Shown here: one piece after another, positions 10,654-29,514 of the stretch
How the letters are laid out: each line of letters starts with the position of its first letter
How positions within the stretch are numbered: position 1 is the stretch's first letter
NCBI GenBank assembly: GCA_028023455.1
Contig: JAQFVV010006506.1
Location: 122,001 to 186,000 of the forward strand
Source of the DNA: Epiperipatus broadwayi
Lineage: Eukaryota > Onychophora > Udeonychophora > Euonychophora > Peripatidae
Length of the DNA: 64,000 nucleotides
Direction: 5' to 3'
The notes under the pieces: generated by a model
The model's database searches: none
What the model saw: the letters and a program-made list of their open reading frames with translations, nothing else
What the model was told of the DNA's origin: nothing
Program-made: the position numbers and the translations under genes

Positions 10654-13600
10654 GTACAGCAAACAATGCACTAAATTTCAACTCCTCTGAATTTAAATAA
10701 ATAAACTGCCTTCTATTCATGTCATTAATTAATCAACTTTTACAGTTGAAAGACAGCTTATTCTTAGCGCATATCCACAGTTTTGTAGAATTTTTTTTAC
10801 ATCTCAGCAGTTAAATGGAAAAATATAATTAGCCATAACATTTAAATCTATTGTAATTTGAATCAATTAATATGTCATTTTAGAAGAAAAAAAACTGTTT
10901 TTATCCATTTAAAAACCTACAAATAAATGATACATCAAATTTTTAACTACAGACAGGGTAAGTAACACATTTCAAAATGTATCAATATAAATAATGATTT
11001 ACCATTTTCTGCCACAAGTTGATTAAAACATGATAGCAAGAGGAAATTATGATTGCTTATATTAATTGTCCCTGAAACACATCAATTCTTTTTTTACATT
11101 TTATTTTAAGAGACTTAACCTTATTTACATCCAGAGCATAAGTGATGCACTTCAGATTTTTAAATTTTAAGTTTGTGTTTTTCACCCTAGACTGAAAATT
11201 TTGTGAAGCTTTTTCGTTTTTACAGCTTTAAAATTGATGTTAATTTATTATTTAAATACAAAATTGTCAATAGATGGTGGGTTGTAAAGCCAAAAGGTGG
11301 TCCACAACCTCTGCCAATGAGGGATACCTATTATATATTTTACAATCTCATGCCTTGTGTATTCACTTTGAGAAAATATTACAGTCATCAAAAAATATTA
11401 TTGTGGGATAAAAACTTCATTTTTGGACAATTTATTAATATATTGGCAACCTAATTACATAATAATTACTAAAAATGAAATGTAAGACTATTTATCCATT
11501 CATTTTTTATAGAAATGTTTTATTTATAAATAAAAAAGTAGATATTTTCTTCTAAATATTGTTACTATAGAGATTATGATCATGGAAAAACAGCTGTCTA
11601 CAAAATGAGGCCATTCACCTGATTGATATTATATTTAGCAATATCATAAAAATTATGAAAAATTAATTGTTCCAAATTGCAGTGTCATGTCTCTTACATT
11701 TCAGCATTTCTGATGTTTTTCTTTGTCTTATACAACAATGTAAAATATATGATAATTTTTTTTTACTTATCAGAAAATAACAAATTTGACTTAATTTGAT
11801 AGATATTTTTGTTTATTACTGAAATAAATTTTAAGTGTTCACATTTTGTTTCTGTTAATATTAAAAAATGAGACTGTAATCAAAACAAAGATGCTATATG
11901 TCATGTTTCTAAAAAGATTATTTTCAGTTTATAAAATCAACAAAATATTTCTGAATTTTTATTGTTTTTCTACGTTTGAAATGTATGATTATTTATTTCT
12001 CTTATATCTAACAAATTATGCTTTAAATGTTTAAATTATTTGAATATTTATTGCAAAATTAGGATATTTTCTTTACTCGTAAATAAAGTAGTTTGTTTAC
12101 ATCATAGCTTGTCTTCTAATTTACTTCAGGCCATATTTATGTTAGTTGCTAATATAACATTATATTGTTGAAAATAAAGTATTTCAAGTCGATATGTTAT
12201 TAAATAATTTATATTTCTTGATATCTAATAAATATAGTGTAAATTATTTTAAAAAAAATCTAAAACCATAATAAATTTGCAAATAAAAATGTTTTGCATC
12301 ATTGGGAACTGCAATGTCATTAAATGCTGAATGTTTTACAACACTTGGTAAGAGACAATGGCCAAATATGTCACAGTGGGGCTGATGTCTATTGTAAGAG
12401 TGGGAAATTTGATGTTCCCACCTCTTAATGCACTTTATTCAGAAAAAAATATTATAGAAAAATATACCAATTTAAATGCATTTTAACATATAATACTTAT
12501 GAAAAAATTCCCTAGAGGGCGAATTGGCCAAAATATGAAATAATTTAGAATTACTCCTCAAAAAGTTAAATCATAATTTTATAGATTTAGTAAGCATTAA
12601 ATAAAATTCATTTTGATTTGTAAATTAAATTTGAAACAAGGAAGATTGTGTGCATTTTATTAATTGAATCAGTTCCATCTATAATTTGATAATGTGATTA
12701 CATTTTTTGTATAAATATATATTTTAAAATAGTTATAAAAATCAAATGTGATTTTTTCAAATTTATTTAATTTCTAAACAAAAATATATATCAAATGAGG
12801 TAAATTCTGGTAAATAATAAAGGTTTAATAAAAATATGAAAATTGAAAGTTTAAATCGATTAAATCTATTGAGAACAAAGAAAGCTGTCAGAAAAATAGT
12901 GAAAATTGGTACGGTTAAAATAGTTAAATTAACTCTGCTCTATAAACTAAAATATCACTTGATTCAAATAATTATGAAATAACAACAAACACTATTTTAT
13001 ATCTCACAACACTTTCTTACCTCTCAATTTTCTAGAATTTTATGAATCAATCCAATTGCCATCTCAATAAATTTGAATGTGTATTTGTATTTTATAAAAA
13101 AAATAAGTAATATGTCATTTGCTCACACAGAGTAAAATTTAGGCCTGTCATTCTGCATCAGTATATTTCATAGAAAATATATTTATTTATTTCTTGTTTC
13201 TGTGGTTATACGTTTTTATGAGTTTTACACAAATATTATTACATTTTTATAAGGGATGCTTACAGTAAAAATATGAAATGTATATACATTTAATAAATAA
13301 TGCTAATTTCTATAAGAAAATAGGCCCAACTGATTCTACTTGAAAAGAAAAATGTTATATATGCAGAATATATAGTAAATCTATTTATATGGAACACATA
13401 AAAACATGAAGATGTTCCAAAAGTAAATGACTTTAAAATTAGTTTTAGTTGTTTTACTAAAGTCCATTTTGAATATTCATTATTACAAAAGATAACACAT
13501 TTATCAAGGATGGTATTGAATACCTAATTGTGGCAATTAATTGTATAAAATTTTGCAAATATTATGCGTAAATTGCTGTAAATATACTGGATAAATTTTT

Positions 13601-13798
13601 ATTTGTTTTTCAGCTATTAATATTAAAGAAATCATCACTATAAAATTGTACATAAGCAGAGAGAAACTATAATTTTGCTGCAAAATGTTAATAATGACTA
13701 AAAAAAAGTTTGGTTATTTACATTGACAGTGCTTCAGGTGAAACATTTTGTGGTTTAAATTTAATTGGCATTGTATATTTTGTTGTTATATACATGCA
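9939..13798. other. AT-rich non-coding stretch
   Basis: No gene recognised. It contains small (AT)n tracts, a fold-back microsatellite at 10577-10667 (listed) and otherwise unique-looking AT-rich sequence with chance reading frames only. Confidence 0.5.
10577..10667. repeat. (AT)n fold-back with gctataccc/gggtacagc ends
   Basis: Two (AT)n runs surround tatgctataccc, and the second run ends in gggtacagc, so the whole block can fold into an imperfect hairpin. Confidence 0.8.
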
Positions 13799-14186
<388 letters not shown>

Positions 14187-14493
14187 AAAAGTCATATTTC
14201 ATGGGTTCATCCATGTTAAAAAATTATATATTTATATACTGACGTTTTGACGCTTTGAGGTAGAAAGATAGTTGTAAAGTTGCTACAATCGCTTATTTGA
14301 AAAAAAAACAAAAACATTAAAGTTCCACCAATAGCAAAAATGTTAAATTAAGCATGTTTTTTTTTTTTTTTTTTAAATCTTTCCAAATAGGAGGAAGTTT
14401 GCATGTATCATCTCACTTATTGATACAATCTGATAAATCAACTATTAGGATTTGTGATCAATATGTAAAAAAACTACAAACATTATTGGACAT

Positions 14494-14895
14494 ATGTTAA
14501 AATGCTATAATATAAATACAGCATTTTCTACTCATCAAAAGATCAGAAATATAATAACCGAGCCTAAGAATTCAATACCTCTTGAATCTCATGGTGTTTA
14601 TCAAATCTCATGTGAAAATTGTATAGCTTCTTACATAGATATGAGTAATCGTCACATCAGGGTTAGGAGAGCTAAACATGCCAATGCAGTTAAACAACAC
14701 TCAACACCTGCAGCACAATCACTCCATATTATAGATTTGGGTCATAAAATTGATTTTTCTAGTACCAGGATCATATTCAGATGTGTTAATCTCTACCAGT
14801 GCAAAATCAGAGAAGCCATCAAGATACTTAAAAAGCCAGATTGTATCAATGAACAAGATTATACGTGCAAACTTCCTCCTATTTGGAAATATTAA
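14494..14895 (+). pseudogene. PLE GIY-YIG endonuclease domain, 5'-truncated
   Basis: A 133-codon open frame. HGVYQISCENC (about residues 34-44) is the GIY region and ASYIDMSNRHIRVR (about 45-58) the YIG region with the following conserved arginine. These follow the CxxC-containing form typical of PLE nucleases. Downstream come HANAVKQHS, a SLHIIDLGHKIDF helix block (compare the family's H-x-x-x-x-G-H), KIREAIKI, a CINEQD (NRE-like) block, and a terminal PPIWKY. The G of YIG is replaced by D, so the nuclease is probably inactive. No reverse transcriptase precedes it because the copy is truncated upstream, and the frame's own ATG need not be a real start. The frame is intact, so decay is modest. 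Confidence 0.8.
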
Positions 14896-15011
14896 AAAAA
14901 AAAAAAAAAAAACATTCTTAATTTAACATTTTTGCTATTGGTGGAACTTTAATATTTTTTTTCCAAATCAGTGATTGTAGCACCTCTACTACCATCTTTC
15001 ATTCTTTTATC

Positions 15012-15047
15012 ACTCAGTAGATGACTTGTGTGATCCAGTCGAAACGT
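15012..15047 (+). ncRNA. Hammerhead-like stem motif at PLE 3' end
   Basis: Near the right terminus, gatgacttgtgtgatccagtc followed by GAAACGTC forms a 5-6 bp stem (GACTTG with CAGGTC-like complement) next to GAAAC and a GTC site. The equivalent at 63702-63945 has a perfect GATCAAGTC partner. The first core strand is GGATGA- or AGATGA-like instead of CTGANGA. I treat it as a degenerate relative of the hammerheads known from PLE termini, not as a functional ribozyme. Confidence 0.35.
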
Positions 15048-15128
15048 CGGTATATAAATATTTAAATTTTTAACATGGATGAACCCGCAAAATATGTATT
15101 TTATATATGCAACTCATGAAAATCCTCG

Positions 15129-15130
<2 letters not shown>

Positions 15131-15213
<83 letters not shown>
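15131..15213. repeat. (AT)n microsatellite
   Basis: Pure AT dinucleotide run immediately outside the right end of the PLE inverted dimer. Confidence 0.95.
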
Positions 15214-16681
<1,468 letters not shown>

Positions 16682-16908
16682 TCATTAAAGCTTTCATTTA
16701 ATAATTCCTATGACATTATTATTTAAACAATTAGTATATAAATATAACAATGAAGTTATCTATGTTTTAACCTGCTGTTTTAAAAATAACTTTAATGATA
16801 CCATCATTTCAGAAGACTTTTTTTTCCTATTTATAAGTTTTCTTTTCTCTTCAACCATTTTGGCATTTCAAAATTATTTACATTAAGATTAACATATTTA
16901 TTTAATTT

Positions 16909-17071
<163 letters not shown>

Positions 17072-17799
17072 TCAAAGCAAACTTTATTTGTACTTAAGAA
17101 AAGTGATTACAGCTAAAAAAAGAACAAGAAAAATGAGTACATCAAAAAATGTTACAATTATTACTATGAGTACAGTTCTCCAATTAATTTAATTATCCAT
17201 TAAGGGATTAGAATGGGAATGGTACTTGGATGAGATGAGTCCAGTGTTGGATTCAATCTAAACTGTTTCAATTGATAGAGTTCCACAAAATGATTATATC
17301 ATCATTCAATTAAGATAGAGTAAGTCTGATTGGTGTTTGTTTTTTTTATAAAGCATAATTCTGTAATAAATTGAGAAAGCTAATAACAAAAATGAATATC
17401 ATACATATAACAAAGCAACATCCATCCAACAGAGAACACTTTATTATGAATATAATATAATGAAGCCTCCTCTTTAAAACAATTAATTACTCATGGAAAT
17501 GACTTATCATTTATATTATTCAAGGTTTTTCTGTATAATTTGCTATAACAGATAATCAAATTACGAGTACTGTTTTGTGCAGACAATTACAAAGTTTTCA
17601 AACAGATACATACCTATGAAGATTTTGATAATATGTAGGCAGATATTAATATTTTTTTCAAAACATGTTTGGAGATGATTATTAAAGTCTTTCATGCATG
17701 GTATATTCTTGGTGGTGAAATGTTCTTACTGAAAGGGAATGTGTAGTTTCATGGATGACAGTTTCTGCTGATTCTCCATTCCATGGGTAATATTTTTTT

Positions 17800-18205
17800 T
17801 TTTAATAAAGAAAAGTTATTTTAATTTGTTGACTTGTACTTAATATTTATATGTATTTCATTCTTTTTTGGGAAAAAAAATGTGAATTTTGGTTTTTTTT
17901 TTCTGAATTCACACATGCAAATTTATGAAATTTTGAACTACCTCTTGCAGGATTTACTGCAATTCACATGACTTGGGTCTGACTTTCTTCAATTGTTATC
18001 GTTGAGAAAATGTTTGTTTCTGAGAAATTTCCCTGATTAATTTTTTTGGGAAACAAAAATAATTTTCATTTGTTGAATTGTACTTAATATCTATGTATAT
18101 TCGATTATTACTTGAAAAAAAAGTGCATTTTGAGGACTTTTGTTGGTTTAAACATGGAGACTTATGAAACATTGAAGTAGATCTTCTAGAGTTTACTGTG
18201 GGACT
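17800..18205. repeat. Diverged two-copy tandem duplication, period about 250 bp
   Basis: Segment 17805-17965 and segment 18055-18205 share, in the same order, tttgttga(c/a)ttgtacttaatat, a short A run with gtg(a/c)attttg, atttatgaaa(t/c)att, and (ctcttg/ttctag)(c/a)(a/g)g(g/a)(a/g)tttactg. The copies have diverged strongly. No element type was recognised. Confidence 0.6.
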
Positions 18206-18206
18206 G

Positions 18207-18335
<129 letters not shown>

Positions 18336-18482
18336 TGTTAAAGTTATTCTTATTCTTATTATTATTGCTATTATTGTTGTCATTATTATTATTATTATGA
18401 TTATTGCTTCAAGAAATGCATGTAGAAACAAACATTCTGTAAAATATATGTACATGATTACTTTAATTTTAATATTAATAAT

Positions 18483-18770
<288 letters not shown>

Positions 18771-18799
18771 AAAAATGTTTATATTATAAAATTAATCTA

Positions 18800-18851
18800 T
18801 ATATATATATATATATATATACATCTCTAATATATATATATATATATATAG
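18800..18851. repeat. Two short (AT)n runs
   Basis: AT runs either side of acatctcta. Confidence 0.85.
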
Positions 18852-21501
<2,650 letters not shown>

Positions 21502-21714
21502 TGCGGTCCTGCTCCTACTCGGAAAAGAACACGCTGACTAAAGCTCTCAATTAAGTTTAAAAGTTTTTAACATACAAAGCGATTTTTTTTATTTTAAAAA
21601 CATTTAAATAAAAAAGAATACCATTTCCAAACAGCTGAGTTTTTTTCATGCCAAAAAAAGTAAGTAAAATTATATTTTTAATAGAAATATAACTTTTACA
21701 GAAAATAGAACGCC

Positions 21715-23138
21715 ATGGCGTCTTTAGAAAAAAATATTGAATCAGACAGTGAAAAAAAAAGCAAATCCAACAATATTAAATTAACCTATGCCAACGCTGC
21801 GAAATTAAACAATAAACAGCACGTTATAGAAAAAACACAGACTAGCCGCTTTAGAAAAGTAAACTCAACAGATATTGATGATTTAAATCTAGTAAATAGC
21901 GATATTACAGAACCCCCCCCCTACCAACCTATGGAACGAAGAAGAATTACAGTTAATTAATACTAACTTTAACAACACTATTCCTAAAAAACTTTTTAAT
22001 ACATTCAAAAAATTCTTTTCAATAAAATCAATAGTTCTAGCGGTTACAGACAAAAACTTAACGCTCTATAAATTTCCGAGAGAATTATTATATGATGAGT
22101 TAACAAAAAAAAATTTGTGGGATAGTATCGCAAATATTGGAGAACATCCCAACAATAGATACATAGCTATAGAATTTTATGATGAACACCAAAAAACAAG
22201 ATTTCAAACTCTGGTTAAAACACTTCAAAACTACGCCCTAATAATAGTAGATCCAAGTTTACAAAATTATATCACAGGTATTATCAAAAACACGTATTTC
22301 GGGTACAGCATACAAGACTTTAATAATCTAATTCAACCTTATGGCAAAGCAATATATATAAAGCAAATTTTTCTAAATGATACACCTATACCGATTGGTA
22401 GCAATAGCTTTAATTTTAAAGTAAAATTAAACGATAATATTGACCCAGAAAACATACCCACTCAAATAATAGATCAAGATGCAGTATTAACTCTTTATAT
22501 AAGGGGACTAAGACCACAATGTTTTGCATGCAAGGATCGAGGACACTTAGCAATCAACTGTAATGCAAAACAGGCCAACAAAAAATAATAATAATGAAAT
22601 TCAACTTGAAGAAACAAAAACATCAAACCAACTAGATAAAACTACAAATAAACTTGAAATAACTAATAAAAATGATACTAATGAAAATTATAATAGCACC
22701 GATATGCTTTTAGACATATCAATTAAAAAAAATAAAAGCAAAAATCAAATACCAGATAAACAAGTGACAACAAATAATACGTGTATAAATAATGAAAAAA
22801 TAGCCCTAACAAAACTTGCAATCAGAAATAATACATCTCAAGAAATAATGGAAGATCTCAACACAAATTCATCACTAAGTACACCAACTAATCAAGAGCA
22901 GAAAAGAAGACCACCTGGAAGACCACCAAAAAAAAACAAAAGGGTCAAAAAAGTCAAAACAGAACAATATGACAATTCTAGTTACTCACAGCTAGATGAC
23001 ACAAGCAGCACATCAGATGAGGATTTAGAACTAAATTATCAAGATGCCCAAGATCAACCACAAATAGCTACCCAAATAACTAACACACAACCACGAACAA
23101 TACTTAAACATAATGAAATTAAAAATTGCAGCAATTAA
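21715..23138 (+). pseudogene. LINE ORF1 nucleic-acid-binding protein, two frameshifts
   Basis: Starts at ATG 21715 (MASLEKNIESD), in a gccATGg context. The N-terminal part is charged. The frame breaks in a C9 run (21913-21921). Shifting by one base continues with TNLWNEEELQLINTN, then KKLFNTFKKF and an RRM-like or Tx1-type central region (SIVLAVTDKNLTLYKFPREL, then WDSIANIGEHPNNRYIAIEF). A CCHC knuckle follows: CFACKDRGHLAINC (C-x2-C-x4-H-x4-C, about 22520-22561). A second break in an A run near 22580 leads into a long Asn/Lys-rich tail with an AT-hook-like RRPPGRPPKKNKR (about 22909-22950) and an acidic stretch. The predicted role is a chaperone that binds the LINE RNA in a ribonucleoprotein. 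Homopolymer breaks could be real decay or assembly error. Confidence 0.8.
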
Positions 23139-26100
23139 TGTAAGAGGCCTGAACTCAACTACAAAAATTCATAAACTTAAACAATGGATCAGAAATACAC
23201 AACCACACATACTTGGATTACTGGAAACAAAAATCTACACTGGATCAAAAACAGAACCAGCTAAATATCTAAGTAAAGAAGGATTTTGTGCCTGCTCAAG
23301 AGATTCATCATCTCCCTCAGCAGGTACTGCTATCCTAATTACCCCAAAATGTTTTTTCACTACATTTAAAATAATATATATTGATTCTAATATGCTTATT
23401 ACAACTTTTCAACATAAAATTATAATTATTAATATAATATTTATCTACATGCCAATACAACACAACAGAATCAATACCATACTAGCAAACATCAATTCCA
23501 TGCTAGCAAACACAGCAAATCCAACAATATTAATAGGTGATTTTAACACAACATACAAAGAATTCACAGAACGATGGATTCATAAAATATCCATACCACT
23601 CATGAATGCACAAGGATTCCTACCAGAAAATGCAATTTCCTTTCACAATGGCCGATTCTCTTCACTAATTGATTTATGTTTCTACTCACCAATGCTTCAC
23701 CATCTAGTAACAATAAAACTTACGCCATCAGCTTTCTCAGATCACTCAGCACAGACAATAACAATTAACTTCAATGATATCCAACCATCAACCCTTCCAT
23801 TCACAAGAACAATTAGAGTTCTATTACCAGTAAACACACCTGAATTTATTTTTTCTGAAACCTACATCATGATAAACAAGCTTAAAAATATAAAACTCAA
23901 TCCTATACAACAATATATAGCATTTATAAACATTATTTCATTTAATATCAATCATATAGTAATGAAGCAACCACCACCATCAAAAGTACTGGCACTAGCA
24001 GATGAAATTCACAAACGATTAACCATGATTGACCCTTCAAAGCAAACACAAAAATACATATTCAAACTTACACATGCATACAATAATGCATGTGACACCC
24101 TTAAAAGCTACCTCAAAATTAAAAAAAGCAAACTATGTCTTACAAAACCACACACTTGGACAAGGGAATACATTAGATGGGCACTTGGAAGGCCACAAAC
24201 TATCAAGGTGCCAATGGCAATACACACAAATCAAGGAACATTTGCAGGTCACAATATGATTTTGCCCATATACCAATATTTCAAGCAAAAACTTCAAACA
24301 AGACAACTTCAAACATTTAAACCAGATTTATTTGGCCCAACAGAAACAAAAGCACCTTTTACCACAAATGTCTTTATAGAAAAAATAGACAGTATCCCAA
24401 ATGCATGCCACCCAGGTAGCCCCCGAATTCCAGCTTTTGTCTTAAAACACATGAGTCAATTCACTGCAAAATATTTATGCAATTTAGCAAACTATTTAAC
24501 ACAAAAAATACAGTACATGGAAGGAGTGTACCCAATTGCAATTGTTCCTTTCAACAAAACAAAACACATTACTCCCTCACTAGCTAATATACGACCTATA
24601 TCCATGGGGCCATTACCGATTAAAATCATAGAAAAAATCATAAAGCAAGAAATTGAGCCACACATAACAATGCTTATTTCAAAATACCAATTTGCAAAAA
24701 AAAATTCATCAACAATACAAGCAGCTCTATTCTTTAAAACAATCCTAGCATCAATAAGAAAACAAAAAAAATATGGCCCCATAGCTGTACAATTAGATAT
24801 TGAGGCAGCATTTGATTCAATAGATATACCTATACTTCTAGAAATGCTCAATAACACTGATATACCCAAAACTCATCTATATCTAATAGCAAACTTACTT
24901 CTAAATCGTGAAATCCATATAACCATCAATGGAAGAAACTCCCCATCATTTACTCCTACACAATCAATATCTCAAGGATCACCTCTCAGCTCATTACTAT
25001 TCATACTATACATTAACCCTCTCATTCAAAAAATAGAACAATCTTTTACTGGAATACAGATACCAGGCACTACAGAACATATACCATGCTTAGCATATAT
25101 GGATGATGTTACTGTTTTCCTATCATCAAAAAAACAACTTGCCCAGCTACAAAATATTCTTGAAGACTATACTAAGCAATATAAATTGAAATTCAATCCC
25201 ACAAAAACATCAGCATGGTCACTATTTACAGGAAAGCTGTGCACAAACACATACCAATCAAAACCAACTGTCTTTTCTTGGTTTTCCTTTCCATATGGGA
25301 CTTACAGGAATGAGATGCCACATACAAAATAAACTAAAGGAGGAGGCCAAACAAATAGTAAACTCATTATCAAAAACATATTTATCCATATATTCCAAAG
25401 TACAGCTGATAAACCAGCTCATCATAACAAAAATAGTTTATTATTTACCGATTATATCTTTCTCAAAAGTTTTTAAATCAAAAATAAAAACCATCTGCAA
25501 TCAACTACTATGGTCCAAAAAACAGTAGCAATTTCAACAAGAAGGCTCAATCAACCACTCATTAAAAATGGACTAGGTTTACACAATATTAACATATTTC
25601 ACATCCAAAAACAAAGGAATCTCATAATTACCACTTTACAGCAATTCACAAAACTAAAACACCTTGTGCAAATCATCCCAACTGATCGTCCACCTCCAAC
25701 TCAATCATACATATCAACAATTATTTATGAATTTAAAACTACGGTAAACATACTTGAACAATATACACACAAATATTCATATTGGAATATCTATGATCTC
25801 ACAAATGAAATAAATAACATTAATGATGTAGCACCAATGTTAGGGATAAACAACAAAAGATTACTAAAAGAATTTAAAAAATGGGCTCTGGAACCAAAAT
25901 TTTTTGACTTTATTTTGAAATTAAATCTTGTTGCCATGCCCACAACCTATTTTCTGCATCACAAGAGAATGTACTTCAAAATAGATCCTTTTTGCAGACT
26001 GTGCCATCGATCAGAAGAAACCTTACAACACATGCTATACCAATGTACAGCACTCGAACACATAAGAAAAATAATTTTTGACACCTACAGAAAACCTAAC

Positions 26101-26346
26101 ACATCAATTGAAAATATAATTGCTGCATACAAAACAAAATCAATACCAAACATTAGAGCAGCTACTTTTATTCTATATGCTTTTTGGTGTACAAGGTGCA
26201 CTTTTATAATAGGAAATAACACCAGGCGGCATCCAGCTACCTTTCGCAACAAATTAACACAAATAAGGAATCGAGATAAAATCATAACAAACCCCCACTT
26301 ATATGCTGCAACATGGTCACTACTAAAAGAACAATCAATGCTATAA
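23113..26346 (+). pseudogene. LINE ORF2: APE endonuclease, reverse transcriptase, C-terminal CCHC; two frameshifts
   Basis: Starts at ATG 23113. The endonuclease occupies about residues 1-220: INVRGLN near residue 9, LLETK near 36-40 (catalytic Glu), GDFNTT near 142, FSDHSAQ near 208 (catalytic Asp-His). The RT follows, with RPISMGPLPIKIIEK, motif A LDIEAAFDS (about residue 561), motif B SQGSPLSSLLF (about 620) and motif C YMDDVTVF (about 662). The frame breaks near 25275, resuming as LGFPFHMG..., and again near 25515-25525, resuming as VAISTRRLNQPL. The C-terminal finger is CRLCHRSEETLQHMLYQC (about 25993-26046). The enzyme would nick DNA and prime reverse transcription at the target. The catalytic motifs are intact, so only the slippages disable it. 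Confidence 0.88.
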
Positions 26347-26662
26347 CACAACACTAAGTATCTGACAAAAAATACTAGAGAAAAACTTTTTCAATAGCTT
26401 CTCAGATTTTTAATTATATGCATACAAGCTATAAACAGCAAAAAGATCAAAAAAGCAACTTATACATCAACTATTATGATTTTTTTAAGGACTCATTCAA
26501 GTCACAAAAGTTCAAACAACTCAAGAAGCCATAAATTGAACTATATCATTCAAATATTCATTTTTTATGTAACAGAATAAATCAATGTATATACCAAAAT
26601 TATGTAAACCATTTTTAATGTAACCTTTTATAGAATCAATAAAATGCCTTTTTGAAAGAAGC

Positions 26663-26919
<257 letters not shown>

Positions 26920-28639
26920 AATGAATTGTTTAATTAAAACAAAATTCCATCAAACTCTAAATTTGGAATAATATAATCATCTTCTAGTATAACATTCAAA
27001 TACTACGAGAGGAAAAGGGATTTTTTGTCCACTCAAAATATCGATCAATAAAATAAATAAATTTATTTAAATAGAAATAGATAATTGATTATAAAGGCAG
27101 TCTTATTTAACAAATTGCAATTTTAACTTGTAGTGATCAATAGAATAAATGAATAATATTTTATTTGAATGCATTCTTCGTATCTGCAAACAATTATTAG
27201 TTTAACGTTTAATTTATGTGTCTATATCTGAATAAGTATTTTAAAAATATTTGCATTATAAATACATAATATCTAAATTTCTGGATATGGATTTAGTGAA
27301 TACCAAGAACATTAGAAAGACAGAACAACAAAAATAACATTTATTAACAATGAACAACAATTTATAAACATGAAATACCATGGAAGTCTGTTACAAAGAA
27401 TTTTTTTAAAAAATAATATTTACAACAGTCTTATGCAATTGCTTACAGGAGAATACATTACAATTTACTTAAAATTAACTCATTACATGACTGAATTAAA
27501 TATCCATGACGTAGGATGTTCTTAAGTGGATACAGCATATTGACCAGGTAATACTATTATGAGAAAATATATCCTCTGAATTACATAATTATTTTATCAC
27601 TAGTTCGGATTTCTTTTAACATTAGATTAATCCAATGGGTTATAAGACATTATATTACTTATTGTTCAGCAAAGTTTATTTTAATTCATACAATTTCTTA
27701 ATATTATTGAGAGTTAGTTACATTATTCCTTTCATTGTATTGAGTTCTCACATATTTATTCGGACAGCATTTAATAACTTTAATAGATCACTTTTAATAC
27801 AAAATATTGTATCTTTATAGATGTTTCAGTAGCGGTTAAATGAACTTTATAATTCGAAGTATATTTTATAATTCGTTCATTCCATTTTTTTTGTAGAAAA
27901 TACAGTTGATGCATCTCTAACACTTTCAGACACAGATTCGTTTCTAGAATTCATTATCGTAAAAGTATCAATTTATGATTAAGTTTAACTATTTTATTCA
28001 TTAAAAACGTTCATTTTTTAATCAATAAATAGTCATCATTTATTATTTCATAACTTTTTCAGTCAATTAAACAGTTTTGTTTCCTCTTTACAGATAATAA
28101 GCATTTAAAATTTTCTGAATTACTTCTTCTAATTCAGGTAAGCATACATTTAAAATTACAGATAGTACTAAATTTTTCTTCTTTCCTTCCAAACTAGGCA
28201 TCCACACAATTCATATTAAATATAAAAATCAAAATATTTAAAAATTATATATGTAATATTTCAGGCTTAAGTAGCCAGGGTTTCGTTCTAGATGTATCAT
28301 CACGTGACATGTAGCAAATAAATTCTTTATCATTGGGATCCAAATCTCTTGGTTAACTTCAGGGTAAAAAATGAATATCTGACTAAAAAATTACATGACA
28401 TTCGAACTTAGAAAAACACCTTATAAAAATGTTAGGAGTTTGAATTTTAAGTTTTTCTGCAACTCTCTAAATCGAATTCCCTTTCCTTAGTATAAACTTT
28501 TAATACAAAATGTTAGCACTCCCCTTAGAATATAAATTCTTAACATTCCCCTTCTCAAATGTGTTCATAGCTTCTATAATCTCCTGTTGTCAATGATCAA
28601 GGAACATGTCTTCCTTGCTTGCTTCTTCCGTGTTCAATA
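26920..28639. other. AT-rich non-coding stretch
   Basis: No gene recognised. On the minus strand near 28270-28305, gtgatgatacatctagaac followed by GAAACCCTGGC resembles a decayed hammerhead core, but the stem II pairing is poor. Confidence 0.45.
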
Positions 28640-28735
28640 TGGGTATTTAAATTATAGGGCTGGATTTGAAAACATAGATATCTGAAATTTTCAGATTTTC
28701 TACTTAATAGTTACGTATTGGCTGTTAATTATAAT
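28640..28735 (+). repeat. Dispersed fragment related to the 435-bp retrozyme monomer
   Basis: ggctggatttgaaaacat, then ctgaaattttcagattttctac and ttaatagtta align with the minus-strand sequence of the 58-60 kb monomer (gctgggtttgaagacatg, ctgaaaatttcagattttcc, actcaatagataac). The ribozyme part is not included. Orientation is ribozyme-sense on the plus strand. Confidence 0.65.
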
Positions 28736-29514
28736 TTGACATTAATTATTCACATTACTCAGATGATAATATGATTTATTTGGAATTTCCCCCATTTTAA
28801 ATTGTATGGTTAAAATAATAATAATAATAATAAAAATGAAAATAAAATAAAATATCAATTAAATAATTTAAACCAAGTTAATTTTATGAATGAATATTTT
28901 TAAAAACTAATTTAAACTTGATTAAAAATTTTAGCCATTCAATATGCTTTTTAATCATACTAAGCATGATTTATGAAAGTCTTATTTTCTCCAATAAATA
29001 AAATTACACTTATGTAAGCAAGAAAGCCTCACACACACTTAAAATGATTCCAATTTAACTATTAAATCTACAACTCTTTTGACTAGTAATAAACCTATTC
29101 ACCATTTTAAATTTAATAATCTAATTAAATAAATCAAGGACTTAATTTTATGACTAACTTTAAGTTAAATCTTTTATTAAAACTTACATATTTATTTCTT
29201 CAAATTAAACACCCTATTTTATTAATTTACTAGTAGCTACTTTCTTTAACACTTAATTATTTTACTTAGATCACTCATCTCAACTCCAACATAATCAAGG
29301 CACATCTAGATCCACTGATCAACAGACTTTAAACTGTACTCAAACATTTTAGCACAATTATGAATTAACCTTAAATGTTATATATCTAACAAAAGCATTC
29401 TGATCATTGGCAAGAATTATCTAAACCAAGATCAGTTATAAATATGTTAAATTTATTGGACTTTCAGTGAAATTTTTTTTTCCAGTTAATGTTACATCTA
29501 CAACAAAACTAGCT

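Larger units (their letters stand above)
14187..15105. mobile_element. Compact Penelope-like inverted dimer, 3' ends outward
   Basis: The left arm (14187 to about 14440, minus sense) and right arm (about 14840-15105, plus sense) are inverted copies. From the outside inwards both share gggttcatccatgttaaaaa or its complement, the GAAACGTC-type motif (mutated to GTTTTGACG on the left), ccaccaatagcaaaaatgtt, a long T/A homopolymer, and caaataggaggaagttt. The arms include the last codons of the GIY-YIG frame, so the left arm is a strongly 5'-truncated second copy and not a separate terminal repeat. The right copy retains the GIY-YIG frame 14494-14895. The element sits between (ATCT)n on the left and (AT)n on the right. 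Confidence 0.8.

Noticed and set aside
11203-11454. Possible host exon (83-codon frame)
   Set aside because: No recognisable domain, and similar-length chance frames are common in this AT-rich sequence.
28270-28305. Minus-strand hammerhead
   Set aside because: GAAACC and GTGATGA are present, but stem II does not pair and C3 is lost, so it is only weakly suggestive.
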